Shown here piece after piece: positions 35,668 through 45,077 of a stretch of 64,000 bases of DNA. The notes beneath the pieces were generated by a model that ran no database searches, was not told where the DNA came from, and worked only from the letters and a program-made list of their open reading frames with translations. The position numbers and the translations under genes were made by a program. Origin of the DNA: Pukyongia sp963768085 (GTDB lineage Bacteria > Bacteroidota > Bacteroidia > Flavobacteriales > Flavobacteriaceae); the NCBI GenBank assembly GCA_963768085.1, contig CAVYGO010000003.1:682001-746000 (forward strand). Reading direction: 5' to 3'. The number at the start of each line of letters is the position of its first letter. The first letter of the stretch is position 1.

Positions 35668-37008
35668 TTATTTTTCCACTAAGGGGAGGTATTTACTTCG
35701 GTATTTAATAATAAGAGCTACTGCCCTGTAAGCCACCCAAACCAATATGGCCGCCCAAATACCTGTCAATCCCCAGTCCATATATCGTGAGAGATACAGA
35801 ACAGGAATAAATCCTATCAATGTAGCTCCTACGAGTACATTGCGGAGATATCGCATTTCCCCAAGCCCTTTAAAAATCGCATCCAGCGTAAAACCAAGTG
35901 CATTCAGCGGCTGACTTATTAGTACCATAAAGAACATTCCGTAGAATATTGCCAGTACTTCGGGATCTTTATTAAAAAGCAACCCGAGCTGTTTGTAAAA
36001 AACCAGTCCGATAAGCACAAGTATTCCTGCTACAAAAAGATTATATAGATTCACTCTTCGAGTTACCTTCCATAAAGCAGAATAGTCCTTTTCGCCCAAT
36101 AACTTTCCTCCAAGTATATTTCCTGCCGCACCGTAACCATCCACGAAGAAGGCTGTAAACAACCATATATTTATGGCGATCGCGTGGGCTGCAATGTATT
36201 CTTTGCCGAGCCCGGCGGCTTCTCGTACGGCCAGCATTAGCGCAGCATTGAGCGCGATAGACCGAATGAATAAGTTGAAACTCATTTGTATAAGTCGGTT
36301 AATCTCCGGATGTAACGGAAATCGCAATCGCAGTGAAACATCGGTTTTGCGCAGGATAAAAATAAGCGCCATCAATGCCATGATGGCTTGTGAAATCAGA
36401 CTCGCCCAGGCAGCGCCTTTGATACCCATAGGGTCGATAACGTCCTGTATCCCATAAACGAGGGCAAAATCAAGCGCTATATTAACCAAGGCACCCGTGG
36501 TGGCAATTGTCATCGGCCAGAAAGTATTTTGTAGTCCTCTAAAAAGGCCAAAAACGGCAAAGGTGAATAAGGTTAGAGGGAACCCCCATACTCGAATGTT
36601 GTAATATTCGATACTATAGTCCAGTATCATGCCTTTTGCGTTTAACAAACCAAATATCTCTTCCACGAAATAGTAGGTTGATAATAACACGATTATACTT
36701 AGCGCTATATTGAAATAGATTGCCTGCGCGGGAAAGTTCTCCAGCTCTTTTATCTTACCGGCACCCAGGTTTTGTGAAACGATGGCCGATATCGCACTAC
36801 GACTTTGTGCCAGAATCCATATGAGCATGGATAGAAAGGAGCCTACTATTCCTACCGCGGCGAGCGATTCTGTACCGTAAACAGGAATATTACCTACAAC
36901 TGCGGCATCTGTACCAGACAAGACGGGTTCAGCAATACCCGAAAGAATGGCAGGGATCGCCAGTTGCTGGATCCGTTTAAACGAAATATCTGTTCTCAAG
37001 TTTTTCAA
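35668..37008 (-). CDS. MATE-family efflux transporter
   Basis: 446 residues with twelve predicted helices in two related halves. Family-typical stretches are IPAILSGIAEPVLSGTDAAV, VGNIPVYGTESLAAVGI and, in the second half, WLFTAFFVDGYGAAGNILGG. MATE proteins export drugs or metabolites with H+ or Na+ antiport. The start is a TTG at 37008, and a perfect -7 box lies only four bases upstream (see the promoter entry). Confidence 0.9.
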   Translation of the reverse strand: MKNLRTDISFKRIQQLAIPAILSGIAEPVLSGTDAAVVGNIPVYGTESLAAVGIVGSFLSMLIWILAQSRSAISAIVSQNLGAGKIKELENFPAQAIYFNIALSIIVLLSTYYFVEEIFGLLNAKGMILDYSIEYYNIRVWGFPLTLFTFAVFGLFRGLQNTFWPMTIATTGALVNIALDFALVYGIQDVIDPMGIKGAAWASLISQAIMALMALIFILRKTDVSLRLRFPLHPEINRLIQMSFNLFIRSIALNAALMLAVREAAGLGKEYIAAHAIAINIWLFTAFFVDGYGAAGNILGGKLLGEKDYSALWKVTRRVNLYNLFVAGILVLIGLVFYKQLGLLFNKDPEVLAIFYGMFFMVLISQPLNALGFTLDAIFKGLGEMRYLRNVLVGATLIGFIPVLYLSRYMDWGLTGIWAAILVWVAYRAVALIIKYRSKYLPLVEK

Positions 37009-37012
37009 CGCT

Positions 37013-37041
37013 CAAAAGTAAGGATTCCGCCTGAAAACAAT
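37013..37041 (-). promoter_or_regulatory. Probable promoter of the MATE gene, implying a leaderless message
   Basis: On the minus strand ATTG (37041-37038), 17 bases, then TACTTTTG (37020-37013), an exact TAnnTTTG match. The TTG start codon (37008-37006) lies four bases later, so transcription and translation would begin almost together. Confidence 0.55.
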
Positions 37042-37228
37042 TAGGCTCGCATATCGTTAAATATTACGGGATTATAACAATTATCGATATCTTTAGAAAA
37101 AAATTTGTCGATATAGAAATTGCTATGAAGGCTTTCAGATCGTCTTGAGCTTTCCTGAGTTTTTATACACCTTATTCGAATGCTGGTTCCTTCGGAATAG
37201 CACCTTCGAATTATAACACGCTGGATGG

Positions 37229-38956
37229 ATGCGTCGATGGGCCTTTCTTATCTGTATACTTTTAATTGCGATAGCAACCAAGGGACAGGACTGCCCTGAT
37301 TTGTTAAATCCTGTGGCCGGCTCTAACAATGTGCCTGTAGATACCAGTATTAGCTGGGAAGAGGTCATTGGAGTTACCGGTTATATCATATCTCTTGGGA
37401 CAACACCCGGAGGAACGGAAATAATAAACGAACAAGTGGTAGGCAGTGATACAACCTATACACCGCCCTTAGGCCTTCCCGAATCTACTCAGGTTTATGT
37501 TACCATAACACTTTTCATTTTCAATCAGGATAATGTTATTTGTAACAGTATTTCATTCACCACGGAGAATGTTACTACTGTACCCGAATGCACTGCTATG
37601 TTAATTCCTGTGAATGGAGAAATTAATGTTAATGTTGGCACCTTTATTAGCTGGGCGTATGCGTCTAGGGCGATAGGGTATCGTATTTCGCTGGGGACTT
37701 CTGCCGGCGCCGGGGATATTGTGAATAATCAGGATGTGGGAAATGTACTATCGTTCGATCCACCGTCTAACTTGCCCTCCGCGACCGAGATCTTTGTCAC
37801 TATTATTCCTTACAATGAGAACGGGGATGCTGTTAATTGTCCCTCTGAGAGTTTTACTACCGGAGCCCTGGGAGAGCCTCCTGGATGTACTTCACTAATA
37901 ACACCCTCGAACGGACAAATAAATATTGCACTGAACACAATAATCGAATGGACCCCAGTTACCAATGCGACCGGATATATTGTAAGCGTGGGGTCTTCTC
38001 CATTTATAAATGATGTACTTGATATGGTCATTTTTACGACTACTGTTATCAATGTGATCAATTTTGAACCGAATAAAACCTATTTTGTAAGAATCATCCC
38101 TTTCAATGAGGCAGGCCAGGCCCAAGGCTGTATGCAGGAGTCTTTTTCTACCATTCTTGGCTGTGGACCTTTTTTCGATCCGGTAACAGGAGCTCTGATT
38201 ACTTTTTTCCCTGATATCACTATGCCGGATGAGATCGGGATTTGTGAAAATGAGATCCCTACCCGAATCGAAGCTCCTGATATCGCCGATGGTTATCGCT
38301 GGTATAAACTTTCGGCAAATCAGCCGGAGATTCTTATATCAGATGAGAACTATGTACTTCTTTCCGAGCCCGGACAGTATCGATATGAAGCTTATAATCT
38401 GTTAACCCAGGAAGGATTCATTTTAGAATGCCCTGCCGATAAGATTTTCACCGCTCTACTTTCTGGTTTACCGTCCATAGATCGTATCCGAATCGAAGAA
38501 GACGGAATGTTTTTTAATATATCCATCGAAGTACGCGGACTCGGAGACTACGAGTATTCATTGAATTCAACGAATGCCTGGATGGACAGCAACAGCTATT
38601 CGGGTCTCACACCAGGAGATTATATTCTGTATGTTCGGGATAAAAATGGTTGTGGAACAGTGGAACGGTCATTCCGACTTGCATTTCCACCACCTGGATT
38701 TCCTCCTTATTTCTCGCCAAACGGTGATGGGATAAAAGACTACTGGCAATATATACCACCTGAAAAGAACCCATTACCATTGACAACCGTGTACATCTTT
38801 GATCGCTATGGAAAGATTCTTTCCAATTTCAGTGCCGATGGTCCGGGCTGGGACGGACTGTTTGATGGGACACCAATGCCACTAGGAGGTTATTGGTACA
38901 AGGCTCTGGCAGCAGACGGGCAGGTTTATCGGGGTTATTTTTCATTAATCCGTTAG
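37229..38956 (+). CDS. Type IX-secreted repeat protein with type B sorting domain
   Basis: 575 residues. A signal peptide (MRRWAFLICILLIAIATKGQ) precedes three related fibronectin/Ig-like repeats (about 21-110, 112-208 and 212-305), each with Cys-Pro or Cys-Thr at its start, an 'N...W....GYI/RIS.G' core and a 'P.NE.G' turn. After a spacer, the C-terminus FSPNGDGIKDYWQYIPPE to YRGYFSLIR matches the CHU_C/type B sorting domain used by the type IX secretion system. The protein is probably exported and anchored to the cell surface, perhaps as an adhesin or gliding-related factor. A -7-like TATCTTTA lies at 37088-37095. Confidence 0.88.
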   Translation: MRRWAFLICILLIAIATKGQDCPDLLNPVAGSNNVPVDTSISWEEVIGVTGYIISLGTTPGGTEIINEQVVGSDTTYTPPLGLPESTQVYVTITLFIFNQDNVICNSISFTTENVTTVPECTAMLIPVNGEINVNVGTFISWAYASRAIGYRISLGTSAGAGDIVNNQDVGNVLSFDPPSNLPSATEIFVTIIPYNENGDAVNCPSESFTTGALGEPPGCTSLITPSNGQINIALNTIIEWTPVTNATGYIVSVGSSPFINDVLDMVIFTTTVINVINFEPNKTYFVRIIPFNEAGQAQGCMQESFSTILGCGPFFDPVTGALITFFPDITMPDEIGICENEIPTRIEAPDIADGYRWYKLSANQPEILISDENYVLLSEPGQYRYEAYNLLTQEGFILECPADKIFTALLSGLPSIDRIRIEEDGMFFNISIEVRGLGDYEYSLNSTNAWMDSNSYSGLTPGDYILYVRDKNGCGTVERSFRLAFPPPGFPPYFSPNGDGIKDYWQYIPPEKNPLPLTTVYIFDRYGKILSNFSADGPGWDGLFDGTPMPLGGYWYKALAADGQVYRGYFSLIR

Positions 38957-38969
38957 ATAGATTAGTTTT

Positions 38970-39470
38970 CTATAACGGAAGTTCGTAGCAATAAAAAGGG
39001 TATTCGCTTTGATTCGGGAAGTAGATATCTTCCAGGCGAGTATATCCGCGAGCCTCGTAGAACTTTTGATTCCTCGGATTTTTACTGAAAGTATCTAATC
39101 GCACCGAGACACCATCATTTTCACGGATATATTCCTCGGCAAAATCCATAAGTTTTTTAGCAAATCCCTTACGCTGATGGTCCGGATGGATCGCAAGACG
39201 ATGGATGTAATAATTCTGCCCATCTTCTGTAAGCCATTGGACATTGTTGTATACTTCATCTTTCAGTAATGAGATAACGATACACCCTTTAATTGCTTCT
39301 TCCGATGTGATCACAAATAATTCACCCCTTTCAACATCGGTTTCAAAAGCCTCTCTGTGTGGATACCATTCGTTCCACTGATAGATTTCATCAGCAATCA
39401 TTTTCATGGCACAGGCTCTTGTAATAACCAGGATTGTTTCAATTTCCGTAGGTTTCGCCTTTCGTATCAT
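38970..39470 (-). CDS. GNAT-family N-acetyltransferase
   Basis: 166 residues. The acetyl-CoA-binding motif A is HRLAIHPDHQRKGFAKKLMD, and motif B includes KNPRNQKFYEARGYTRLEDI. It transfers acetyl from acetyl-CoA to an amine; the acceptor is unknown. It is divergent from the second uspA gene, with about 50 bases between them. Confidence 0.88.
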   Translation of the reverse strand: MIRKAKPTEIETILVITRACAMKMIADEIYQWNEWYPHREAFETDVERGELFVITSEEAIKGCIVISLLKDEVYNNVQWLTEDGQNYYIHRLAIHPDHQRKGFAKKLMDFAEEYIRENDGVSVRLDTFSKNPRNQKFYEARGYTRLEDIYFPNQSEYPFYCYELPL

Positions 39471-39479
39471 TTAAAGCAT

Positions 39480-39487
39480 TAATTTTG
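39480..39487 (+). promoter_or_regulatory. -7 element for the second universal stress gene
   Basis: TAATTTTG (39480-39487) matches TAnnTTTG exactly, 35 bases before the ATG at 39522. A -33 match is weak (TTTC at 39453-39456). Confidence 0.45.
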
Positions 39488-39521
39488 CAACAGCTTTAAA
39501 GATAAATGAATAAGCAACATC

Positions 39522-40316
39522 ATGAAAAATATTTTGATACCCGTTGGATCCACTGAAAATGGCGTGAATAATTTGAAATATGCTTTGAATTTTGCTTTAA
39601 AAAGTGGCGCGAAGGTCTACCTAATCAATATTTACAAAGAGTTTTCAAAAGCAGGAGGAATGGGAAAAGTTACCCAGGTGGCTATGGAAGATAATCAGGC
39701 GCAGTTGGAAGAGGTGCTAAGCCGTGTTGACACTAAGGGAGTGGAGGTGATGGCTAAGCCTATTAAAGGAGATCCGTTTGAGGGGATTGCGCGCGTTTCC
39801 AAGCAATTGGGCATAGACCTCATTATCGTTTCGCCTCAAAGTGTTGAGATCAAGGATGAGATTTATCTGGGTAGTATCACCGGTAAGCTAGTTAAACAAA
39901 CCGATATACCGATGCTAATTGTTCCGAGAGATTACCAGTTCCGGAAGGCAGATACTATTTTACTAGCCGTGAAGAGAACGTCTTTTAATAAGGAAAATGT
40001 GCTCAACCCCTTACGTGATCTGTTAGAAATATTTTCAGCAAAATTGAATGTACTTAAGGTAAACACACCCGATGTGGCCGGAGAAGTAGATATGATGGAT
40101 CCCGATTTAAAGGAAATGATGTCTTCGTATGCTGAAACCGAAAATGCCACGATCTATCAGGGAGTATTGGAGCATTTTCAAGCACACCAACCAGATATCC
40201 TTTGTGTAATGAGACGCAAACGCGGATTCTTTAAAAAGCTCGCTGAAAAGAATACGATTTTAAAGAAGAATTTCTTTACAAGTAAGCCACTGCTTGTATT
40301 ATGTGGACAACAATAA
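39522..40316 (+). CDS. Universal stress protein (UspA family)
   Basis: 264 residues containing two Usp-like halves. The first (1-135) starts MKNILIPVGSTENGVNNLKY and ends GSITGKLVKQTDIPMLIVP, the ATP-binding glycine-Ser end expected. The second (140-264) lacks the clear G-x2-G-x9-GS end and may be degenerate. It is a second uspA in the window, not adjacent to the SulP-linked one. Role unknown beyond stress response. It is closed by a good terminator. Confidence 0.85.
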   Translation: MKNILIPVGSTENGVNNLKYALNFALKSGAKVYLINIYKEFSKAGGMGKVTQVAMEDNQAQLEEVLSRVDTKGVEVMAKPIKGDPFEGIARVSKQLGIDLIIVSPQSVEIKDEIYLGSITGKLVKQTDIPMLIVPRDYQFRKADTILLAVKRTSFNKENVLNPLRDLLEIFSAKLNVLKVNTPDVAGEVDMMDPDLKEMMSSYAETENATIYQGVLEHFQAHQPDILCVMRRKRGFFKKLAEKNTILKKNFFTSKPLLVLCGQQ

Positions 40317-40340
40317 CGAGGTGCCACCACAAAATAGAAT

Positions 40341-40363
40341 AGACGTCGTTTGACGTCTTTTTT
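40341..40363 (+). terminator. Intrinsic terminator after the second universal stress gene
   Basis: AGACGTC (40341-40347), GTTT loop, and GACGTCT (40352-40358) form a 7-bp perfect stem, followed by a T-run. Confidence 0.88.
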
Positions 40364-40387
40364 ATTGAAAAATAGCGACTAATTTTC

Positions 40388-40471
40388 TTAGATCCTTTCC
40401 TGAATCTCGATGATCAGCCCTATTAATAGACACAAAAGTGCGGTTCCGATAACCATTGCTCCTACTCCCAT
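40388..40471 (-). CDS. Possible tiny membrane peptide (27 aa)
   Basis: On the minus strand ATG (40471) to TAA (40388-40390) gives a 27-residue frame: MGVGAMVIGTALLCLLIGLI then IEIQERI. It is a single hydrophobic helix with a short charged end. A TATCTTAG box, two bases off the -7 consensus, lies just upstream. The frame is short enough to occur by chance, so this is a weak call. Confidence 0.28.
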   Translation of the reverse strand: MGVGAMVIGTALLCLLIGLIIEIQERI

Positions 40472-40536
40472 GAAGCTAAGATAAAAAATTTATTCTTACC
40501 TGTGTATGGAGGGGGTGTTTACAATTCTTAGGTACT

Positions 40537-40566
40537 AAAAAAAACCAGAACTTTCGTCCTGGTTTT
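40537..40566 (-). terminator. Intrinsic terminator downstream of the tRNA-Ala copy
   Basis: AAAACCAG (40541-40548) and CTGGTTTT (40559-40566) pair perfectly; the minus strand has eight T residues after the stem (A-run at 40537-40544). The same hairpin recurs at 40707-40732 with a weaker T-run. This copy is the better terminator. Confidence 0.8.
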
Positions 40567-40592
40567 CTGCTTGATGTGGAGCATATCGGAGT
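40541..40592. repeat. 52-bp direct repeat, distal copy (carries tRNA-Ala 3' end)
   Basis: Identical 52-base copy of 40707-40758. It carries the terminator hairpin and the last 16 bases of the tRNA-Ala gene (as plus strand TGGAGCATATCGGAGT). Sequence beyond the repeat does not match tRNA-Ala, so this copy is a truncated tRNA fragment. Confidence 0.9.
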
Positions 40593-40706
40593 GATTTCAC
40601 CCGTCCTCATAGTGCCACTCTTGCAAATAGAAAACCAGACATTGTTCCAATGTCAGATATTTTAATTCTCCGAAATTATAAGCGAGCTTAAATTTCTTCG
40701 AAAGAG

Positions 40707-40758
40707 AAAACCAGAACTTTCGTCCTGGTTTTCTGCTTGATGTGGAGCATATCGGAGT
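40707..40758. repeat. 52-bp direct repeat, proximal copy (overlaps tRNA-Ala 3' end)
   Basis: Second copy of the 52-base repeat. It covers the tRNA-Ala 3' end (40743-40758) and its first downstream hairpin (40707-40732). The two copies are 166 bases apart, with 114 bases between. Confidence 0.9.
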
Positions 40759-40816
40759 CGAACCGATGACCTTTTGGCTGCCAGCCAAACGCTCTAGCCA
40801 GCTGAGCTAATGCCCC
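40743..40816 (-). tRNA. tRNA-Ala (GGC anticodon)
   Basis: On the minus strand the 74-base cloverleaf begins GGGGCAT and ends ATGCTCC plus discriminator A, a 7-bp acceptor with one G-U. The anticodon loop is CTGGCAG with GGC (Ala, reading GCC and GCU). D-arm AGCTCAGCTGGCTAGAGC and T-loop GGTTCGACTCC are normal. A TATTTTCG -7-like box lies at 40832-40825. It sits just after addB and may be on its own transcript. Confidence 0.96.
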
Positions 40817-40847
40817 GTGGGATGCGAAAATACTAATTTTTCCGAAA

Positions 40848-43568
40848 TTAAACTTCCTTTTCTACGAAAGGAATAACTGGATCGCAGATTTCTACAATAA
40901 GTTTGGTAAGTTCGATGTTGAAGCGGTTCAGGGTTTCTTCCAATATCTGATGGTTTCGGGGACCCCGCGAGGAGGTTTTTGTTCCAAATTTCAAGAATCC
41001 ACTGTTCAGATTTTTAAATGAGATTATCCCTGCTTCAGATCTGGCGATGGTTTCTTGTCCATGGATCATCAAGGCATAGGTTAGTACCTGGAACGCCTTG
41101 CTGAATTTATAGTCGGAAATGAGTTCTTCCCAGTTCATGATCTCTACATCTTTTTGTTCCACATTTCCGGTTTTATAATCAATAATCCGGACCGCGCCAT
41201 CAAATTCATCCACCCGGTCCACCGTACCCTGTAAATTAACAGGGAAGGGGATCTCCCTTATGAGAAGGGGGATATTCAGTTTGGCTTCAATTTGAAGTAT
41301 TTTGATCTGGTGTCCCTTATCCAGGGATTCAATGTCAAGGTTTATCAGGTTTTCGATATAACGCTTTGCCACTTCGAATATGAGCAGGTTTTTACCAGAA
41401 GCAAAATCTCCTTGCAGGAAAATTTTTTCAAATTCCCGGGTTACCTCCTCATGGATTGCCGGCTTCATCGCCTCCAGTTCTGAAATTTCCAGTAAAGATC
41501 CTACCCAGGGTTTATAGATTGTCTCCAGGCAATTATGAACAATAGTACCCAGTGTTTGATAATCGACAGTTTCTTCTACTTCCTCAGCGTCGTCGATACG
41601 AAGAACCTTCGAGAGATAAAAATCTATAGGATTTCTAATGTATGCGGTTAAAGAGGATGGAGAAAAGCCTTTAAGTGCGATTTCCTTCAACCTTTTCATG
41701 ACGGAGGATGTTTTAGCAATAGTAAGCAGTGGTGACCCTGTCATTGTGATAGACGGCGACACTACATTTTTTTCCACAACATGATTCGGGTGTCGTTCTA
41801 TATCAAGTTGCAGGAGGAACCTGCTTTGTTCACCTACTTTCAATCCTTCGGAACTGTTATTATAAAGCAGCCAGATATTTTCAGCTCGATGCAGTAAACG
41901 ATAAAAATGATAGGTATATATAGCGTCCTTATCAGTGAACAGTGGCAGTTCAAATTCTTTCTTTAAGTCGTAAGTAATAAAAGATGCATTCGATTTTCCG
42001 GACGGCAGAAATCCTTCGTTCACCGAAAGCATGATCACATTCTTAAAATCCAATACCCGGGTTTCCAGGACACCCATAATTTGAAGACCAGAGTAGGCGT
42101 CGCCTTTGAAGTCGGCCGTGACAAGTCCCACTGTCTGTTGAAACAGGCTATAGATTGTCTTAACAGAGGATATGAATGGAAAGAACTGTAGCTGATCTTC
42201 AATTTGGCGAAAAATTTTATGTAATTCGAACACCGTTACCTTGTCTATAGGATTCTCCCCGGCCAATTCCTTTAATTTAAGCAAGAGAATTTTCGATTTT
42301 TGAACAGCCGTATGCGGATCGTTGTTCCAACTTCCGAAAAGTAAGGTTAGATTTTCTGCCTCTTCGTCATTGGTGAGATCGATGAGCTGATCCAGAGATA
42401 TATAGGTATAATTCCGCGCAGATATTTTCTGGATAATATTCCTGGAATCCCGGACGAGTCTCGCACCCATGGGATTATTTAAAATCCTAAATATGTCTTT
42501 ATAATACCATTGGGATAGCTCTTTCTGATGTATTTGAAGAAGATTTTGGAAAAAGAGACTCACCGGAAAATTCTGAACAGGTACGCCCATAGTTATGTTC
42601 ACTGAATCCAGATTTGCGGGAAGTGAATAAAGGAGTGGCATCAATAGTGTTTCATCTGCTAATACTATTGCAGTGTTTTGAAGTGCTTCATCCGACATCT
42701 CTGCAAGAAGCTGTCCGGCATATTTGACCTGGGCTATATTCTGCTGTGCTTGCACAAACCTCAATCTCTTGGGTTGTTCGTAGCTATTTCCGAGCCTGGG
42801 CTTAGATTGCGTATAATATTTCCATGTATCAAAGTAGGAAGTCATGAATTTGGAGCTGCTATGGGAATTTTGAGAAAAAAAATATGATTCCGCATCCCAG
42901 TAAATGTCTGAGTTGCCAGTCTCCAGCAGTTCTTTGATAATGGTTTCTTCAGCCTTATTAAGCGCATTAAAACCTATAAATATGTGTGGTTTATGGCCGT
43001 TAACAGCTATATAATGCTCAAGCTCTTCGGTGGCTTTTCTATATACCATTCCCTGAGAACCCAACCCTTCCTGTAGCAAGACGGTTCTGAGATTTTTATA
43101 GAAGGCTGGCAGACTATTCCAAAAGGCCAGGTAATTGCTTATAAATTCGGTATGGTCTTCGGGTAACGACCATTTCTCAAGAGATTTTATACTCCCCAGG
43201 TAATTAAAAAATTGATCCGTGTCAACCAGGTATCGGTCAATTTCATTGAAGTCGTTCAGCAGGATTTGTATCCATGAGGAATACATCTCGAAATCTTCTT
43301 TCTCTGAAATCGATTCTGTATTTCTATAGGCAAGATAGCTCTTCAACAAGAGTTGTGTATTATCGACAACGGTGAGGTCTGAAAGAACCTCTACGAATTC
43401 TTCTATGCTTATAATCTTCGGAAGAAAAGATGTTTTTTTAATTTGTTTCCTAAGGTAACTCTTAAAGAAACCTCCTGCTCTTTTGCTAGGTAGGATAATA
43501 GTTAATTGCGCAACATTGTTTTGTTTTTGTAACAGATCTTCGATAGTCTCCTCCAGGAATGTTCGCAT
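40848..43568 (-). CDS. addB: AddB-like helicase-nuclease subunit (PD-(D/E)XK nuclease)
   Basis: 906 residues. The N-terminal half is helicase-like but with a degraded Walker A (IILPSKRAGGFF), as in AddB. The C-terminal nuclease is typical: GTIVHNCLETIYKP, then GTVDRVDEFD and RIIDYKTGNVE, the PD-(D/E)XK core. It probably works with the AddA-like protein encoded at 46389-49541 to resect double-strand breaks. The two are separated by ompA and kbl. Gene names follow similarity, not proof; cluster cysteines are not clear. Confidence 0.85.
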   Translation of the reverse strand: MRTFLEETIEDLLQKQNNVAQLTIILPSKRAGGFFKSYLRKQIKKTSFLPKIISIEEFVEVLSDLTVVDNTQLLLKSYLAYRNTESISEKEDFEMYSSWIQILLNDFNEIDRYLVDTDQFFNYLGSIKSLEKWSLPEDHTEFISNYLAFWNSLPAFYKNLRTVLLQEGLGSQGMVYRKATEELEHYIAVNGHKPHIFIGFNALNKAEETIIKELLETGNSDIYWDAESYFFSQNSHSSSKFMTSYFDTWKYYTQSKPRLGNSYEQPKRLRFVQAQQNIAQVKYAGQLLAEMSDEALQNTAIVLADETLLMPLLYSLPANLDSVNITMGVPVQNFPVSLFFQNLLQIHQKELSQWYYKDIFRILNNPMGARLVRDSRNIIQKISARNYTYISLDQLIDLTNDEEAENLTLLFGSWNNDPHTAVQKSKILLLKLKELAGENPIDKVTVFELHKIFRQIEDQLQFFPFISSVKTIYSLFQQTVGLVTADFKGDAYSGLQIMGVLETRVLDFKNVIMLSVNEGFLPSGKSNASFITYDLKKEFELPLFTDKDAIYTYHFYRLLHRAENIWLLYNNSSEGLKVGEQSRFLLQLDIERHPNHVVEKNVVSPSITMTGSPLLTIAKTSSVMKRLKEIALKGFSPSSLTAYIRNPIDFYLSKVLRIDDAEEVEETVDYQTLGTIVHNCLETIYKPWVGSLLEISELEAMKPAIHEEVTREFEKIFLQGDFASGKNLLIFEVAKRYIENLINLDIESLDKGHQIKILQIEAKLNIPLLIREIPFPVNLQGTVDRVDEFDGAVRIIDYKTGNVEQKDVEIMNWEELISDYKFSKAFQVLTYALMIHGQETIARSEAGIISFKNLNSGFLKFGTKTSSRGPRNHQILEETLNRFNIELTKLIVEICDPVIPFVEKEV

Positions 43569-43576
43569 AGTATAAA

Positions 43577-43610
43577 AATAAAAAACGCCTCCGTTTATAG
43601 GAGGCGTTTT
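43577..43610 (-). terminator. Intrinsic terminator after ompA
   Basis: AAAACGCCTCC (43582-43592) and GGAGGCGTTTT (43600-43610) form an 11-bp stem, followed by a T-run on the minus strand, directly before addB. Confidence 0.9.
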
Positions 43611-43631
43611 CTTATTTATTTGAGAAACTAA

Positions 43632-45044
43632 TTATTGATTGTTCTCTTGTAAAGTGATTTCAACTCTACGGTTAGTTCTTCTACCTTCTCTTGTGTTATT
43701 AGGTACAAGAGGTCTAGACTCTCCAAATCCTCTGGATTCTAATCTGGAAGAAGCAACTCCTTTTGTTATAAGGTAAGCTACAACAGCTGCCGCTCTACCT
43801 TCAGAAAGAGTTTGGTTAGTAGACTCACGTCCTACACTATCAGTGTGACCATCAATATAGAACTCAGCAGTTGGATATTGTTGTACAATCCCCACTACGT
43901 TATCAAGTACACTTAAGGAAGCATCTTTAAGTGTTGTTTTACCAGTATCGAAAAGGATAGTTTTCGCGTAAGCTCTCAATGCGTTCTGAACTTCGATTGT
44001 GATTTCAGGACAACCTTGGTTAGCTACAGTTCCTACTACATCAGGACAAAGATCATCTTTATCCGGAACACCGTCACCGTCTCTATCTGGCCAAGGACAA
44101 CCGTTATTAGCTGCAGGACCCGCTTCGTTTGGACAAGCATCGTCTGGATCTGGAACACCGTCACCGTCTGTATCAGGACATCCGTTGAACTGAGCAAGAC
44201 CTGCTACAGTAGGACATGCATCCTGAGGATCTGGGATACCATCACCATCAGTATCAGGACATCCGTTATATTCTGCTAGACCAGGCGTACTAGGACAAGC
44301 ATCTTGTCTGTCCTCAATTCCGTCACCGTCTGTATCAGGACATCCGTTGAATTCCTCAAGACCCGGAGTCTCTGGACATTCATCGTACTGATCGTAGATT
44401 CCATCACCGTCTGTATCTTTTCCACCGAATTTAAACATAACACCTACAGAATGCTGGAAGTGAATGATTCCGAAGTCATCCTCGAAAGCATGCTTATAAG
44501 CTGATTGAAAACTGAGCGCTAAGTTCTCAGCAACCCAGAAACGAACACCTGCTAAAATGTTAGCAGTACCGAATCCGATATCGTCTACCCAAGTGTAACC
44601 ACCACCGACTCCTAAAGTAGGGTCGAACCAGCCACCAGGACCTCCAATTACATCTCTGAGGCTATATTCGATCTCACCATCCACAGAGTAGTAAGTAACA
44701 TCGTTAATTTTTAAATTTCCAAGTTTAGTGATCTTATTTACAGATCCAGCAGCAGTAAAAGAAAAACCGCTACCAATATATCTACCTACAGATACCCGAG
44801 AGATAGACGGAAGGATATTCCAGTGGTCATTTGCGTTAAAGTATTCGTCAAATAACTTGCCCTTGATTGCGACATCGCCGATCATGTTAGGTAATCTCCC
44901 TTCATCATCAAGACCAACTGGGTAAACATCAACTGCGTTTACACCAACTTCGATTGCCCAAGGATTGTTTTCGTCCTGTGCATTTGTTACCCCAACGCCT
45001 ATAAGCAGTAAGGTAGCAACTAAAAAAGTGTTAAGATGTTTCAT
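43632..45044 (-). CDS. OmpA-family outer-membrane protein with thrombospondin type-3 repeats
   Basis: 470 residues: signal peptide (MKHLNTFLVATLLLIGVGVTNAQ), an N-terminal beta-barrel of about 190 residues, five calcium-binding TSP3 repeats with DTDGDGI/V-D cores (about 205-345), and a C-terminal OmpA domain (YIDGHTDSVGRESTNQTLSE, then RRTNRRVEITL) that binds peptidoglycan. This layout is the usual major porin-like OmpA of flavobacteria. The repeats also create spurious antisense frames. It has a full promoter and terminator of its own. Confidence 0.96.
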   Translation of the reverse strand: MKHLNTFLVATLLLIGVGVTNAQDENNPWAIEVGVNAVDVYPVGLDDEGRLPNMIGDVAIKGKLFDEYFNANDHWNILPSISRVSVGRYIGSGFSFTAAGSVNKITKLGNLKINDVTYYSVDGEIEYSLRDVIGGPGGWFDPTLGVGGGYTWVDDIGFGTANILAGVRFWVAENLALSFQSAYKHAFEDDFGIIHFQHSVGVMFKFGGKDTDGDGIYDQYDECPETPGLEEFNGCPDTDGDGIEDRQDACPSTPGLAEYNGCPDTDGDGIPDPQDACPTVAGLAQFNGCPDTDGDGVPDPDDACPNEAGPAANNGCPWPDRDGDGVPDKDDLCPDVVGTVANQGCPEITIEVQNALRAYAKTILFDTGKTTLKDASLSVLDNVVGIVQQYPTAEFYIDGHTDSVGRESTNQTLSEGRAAAVVAYLITKGVASSRLESRGFGESRPLVPNNTREGRRTNRRVEITLQENNQ

Positions 45045-45077
45045 ATTCGATTGTTTAATTTTAAGTGTTAATTAGAG

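Noticed and set aside
40597..40788. Minus-strand frame of 63 codons ending near tRNA-Ala
   Set aside because: It reads through the tRNA and the terminator repeat; its sequence has no recognisable domain.
43999..44504. Plus-strand frames opposite the ompA TSP3 repeats
   Set aside because: They are the antisense of the repeated DTDGDG codons and have no start or family support.
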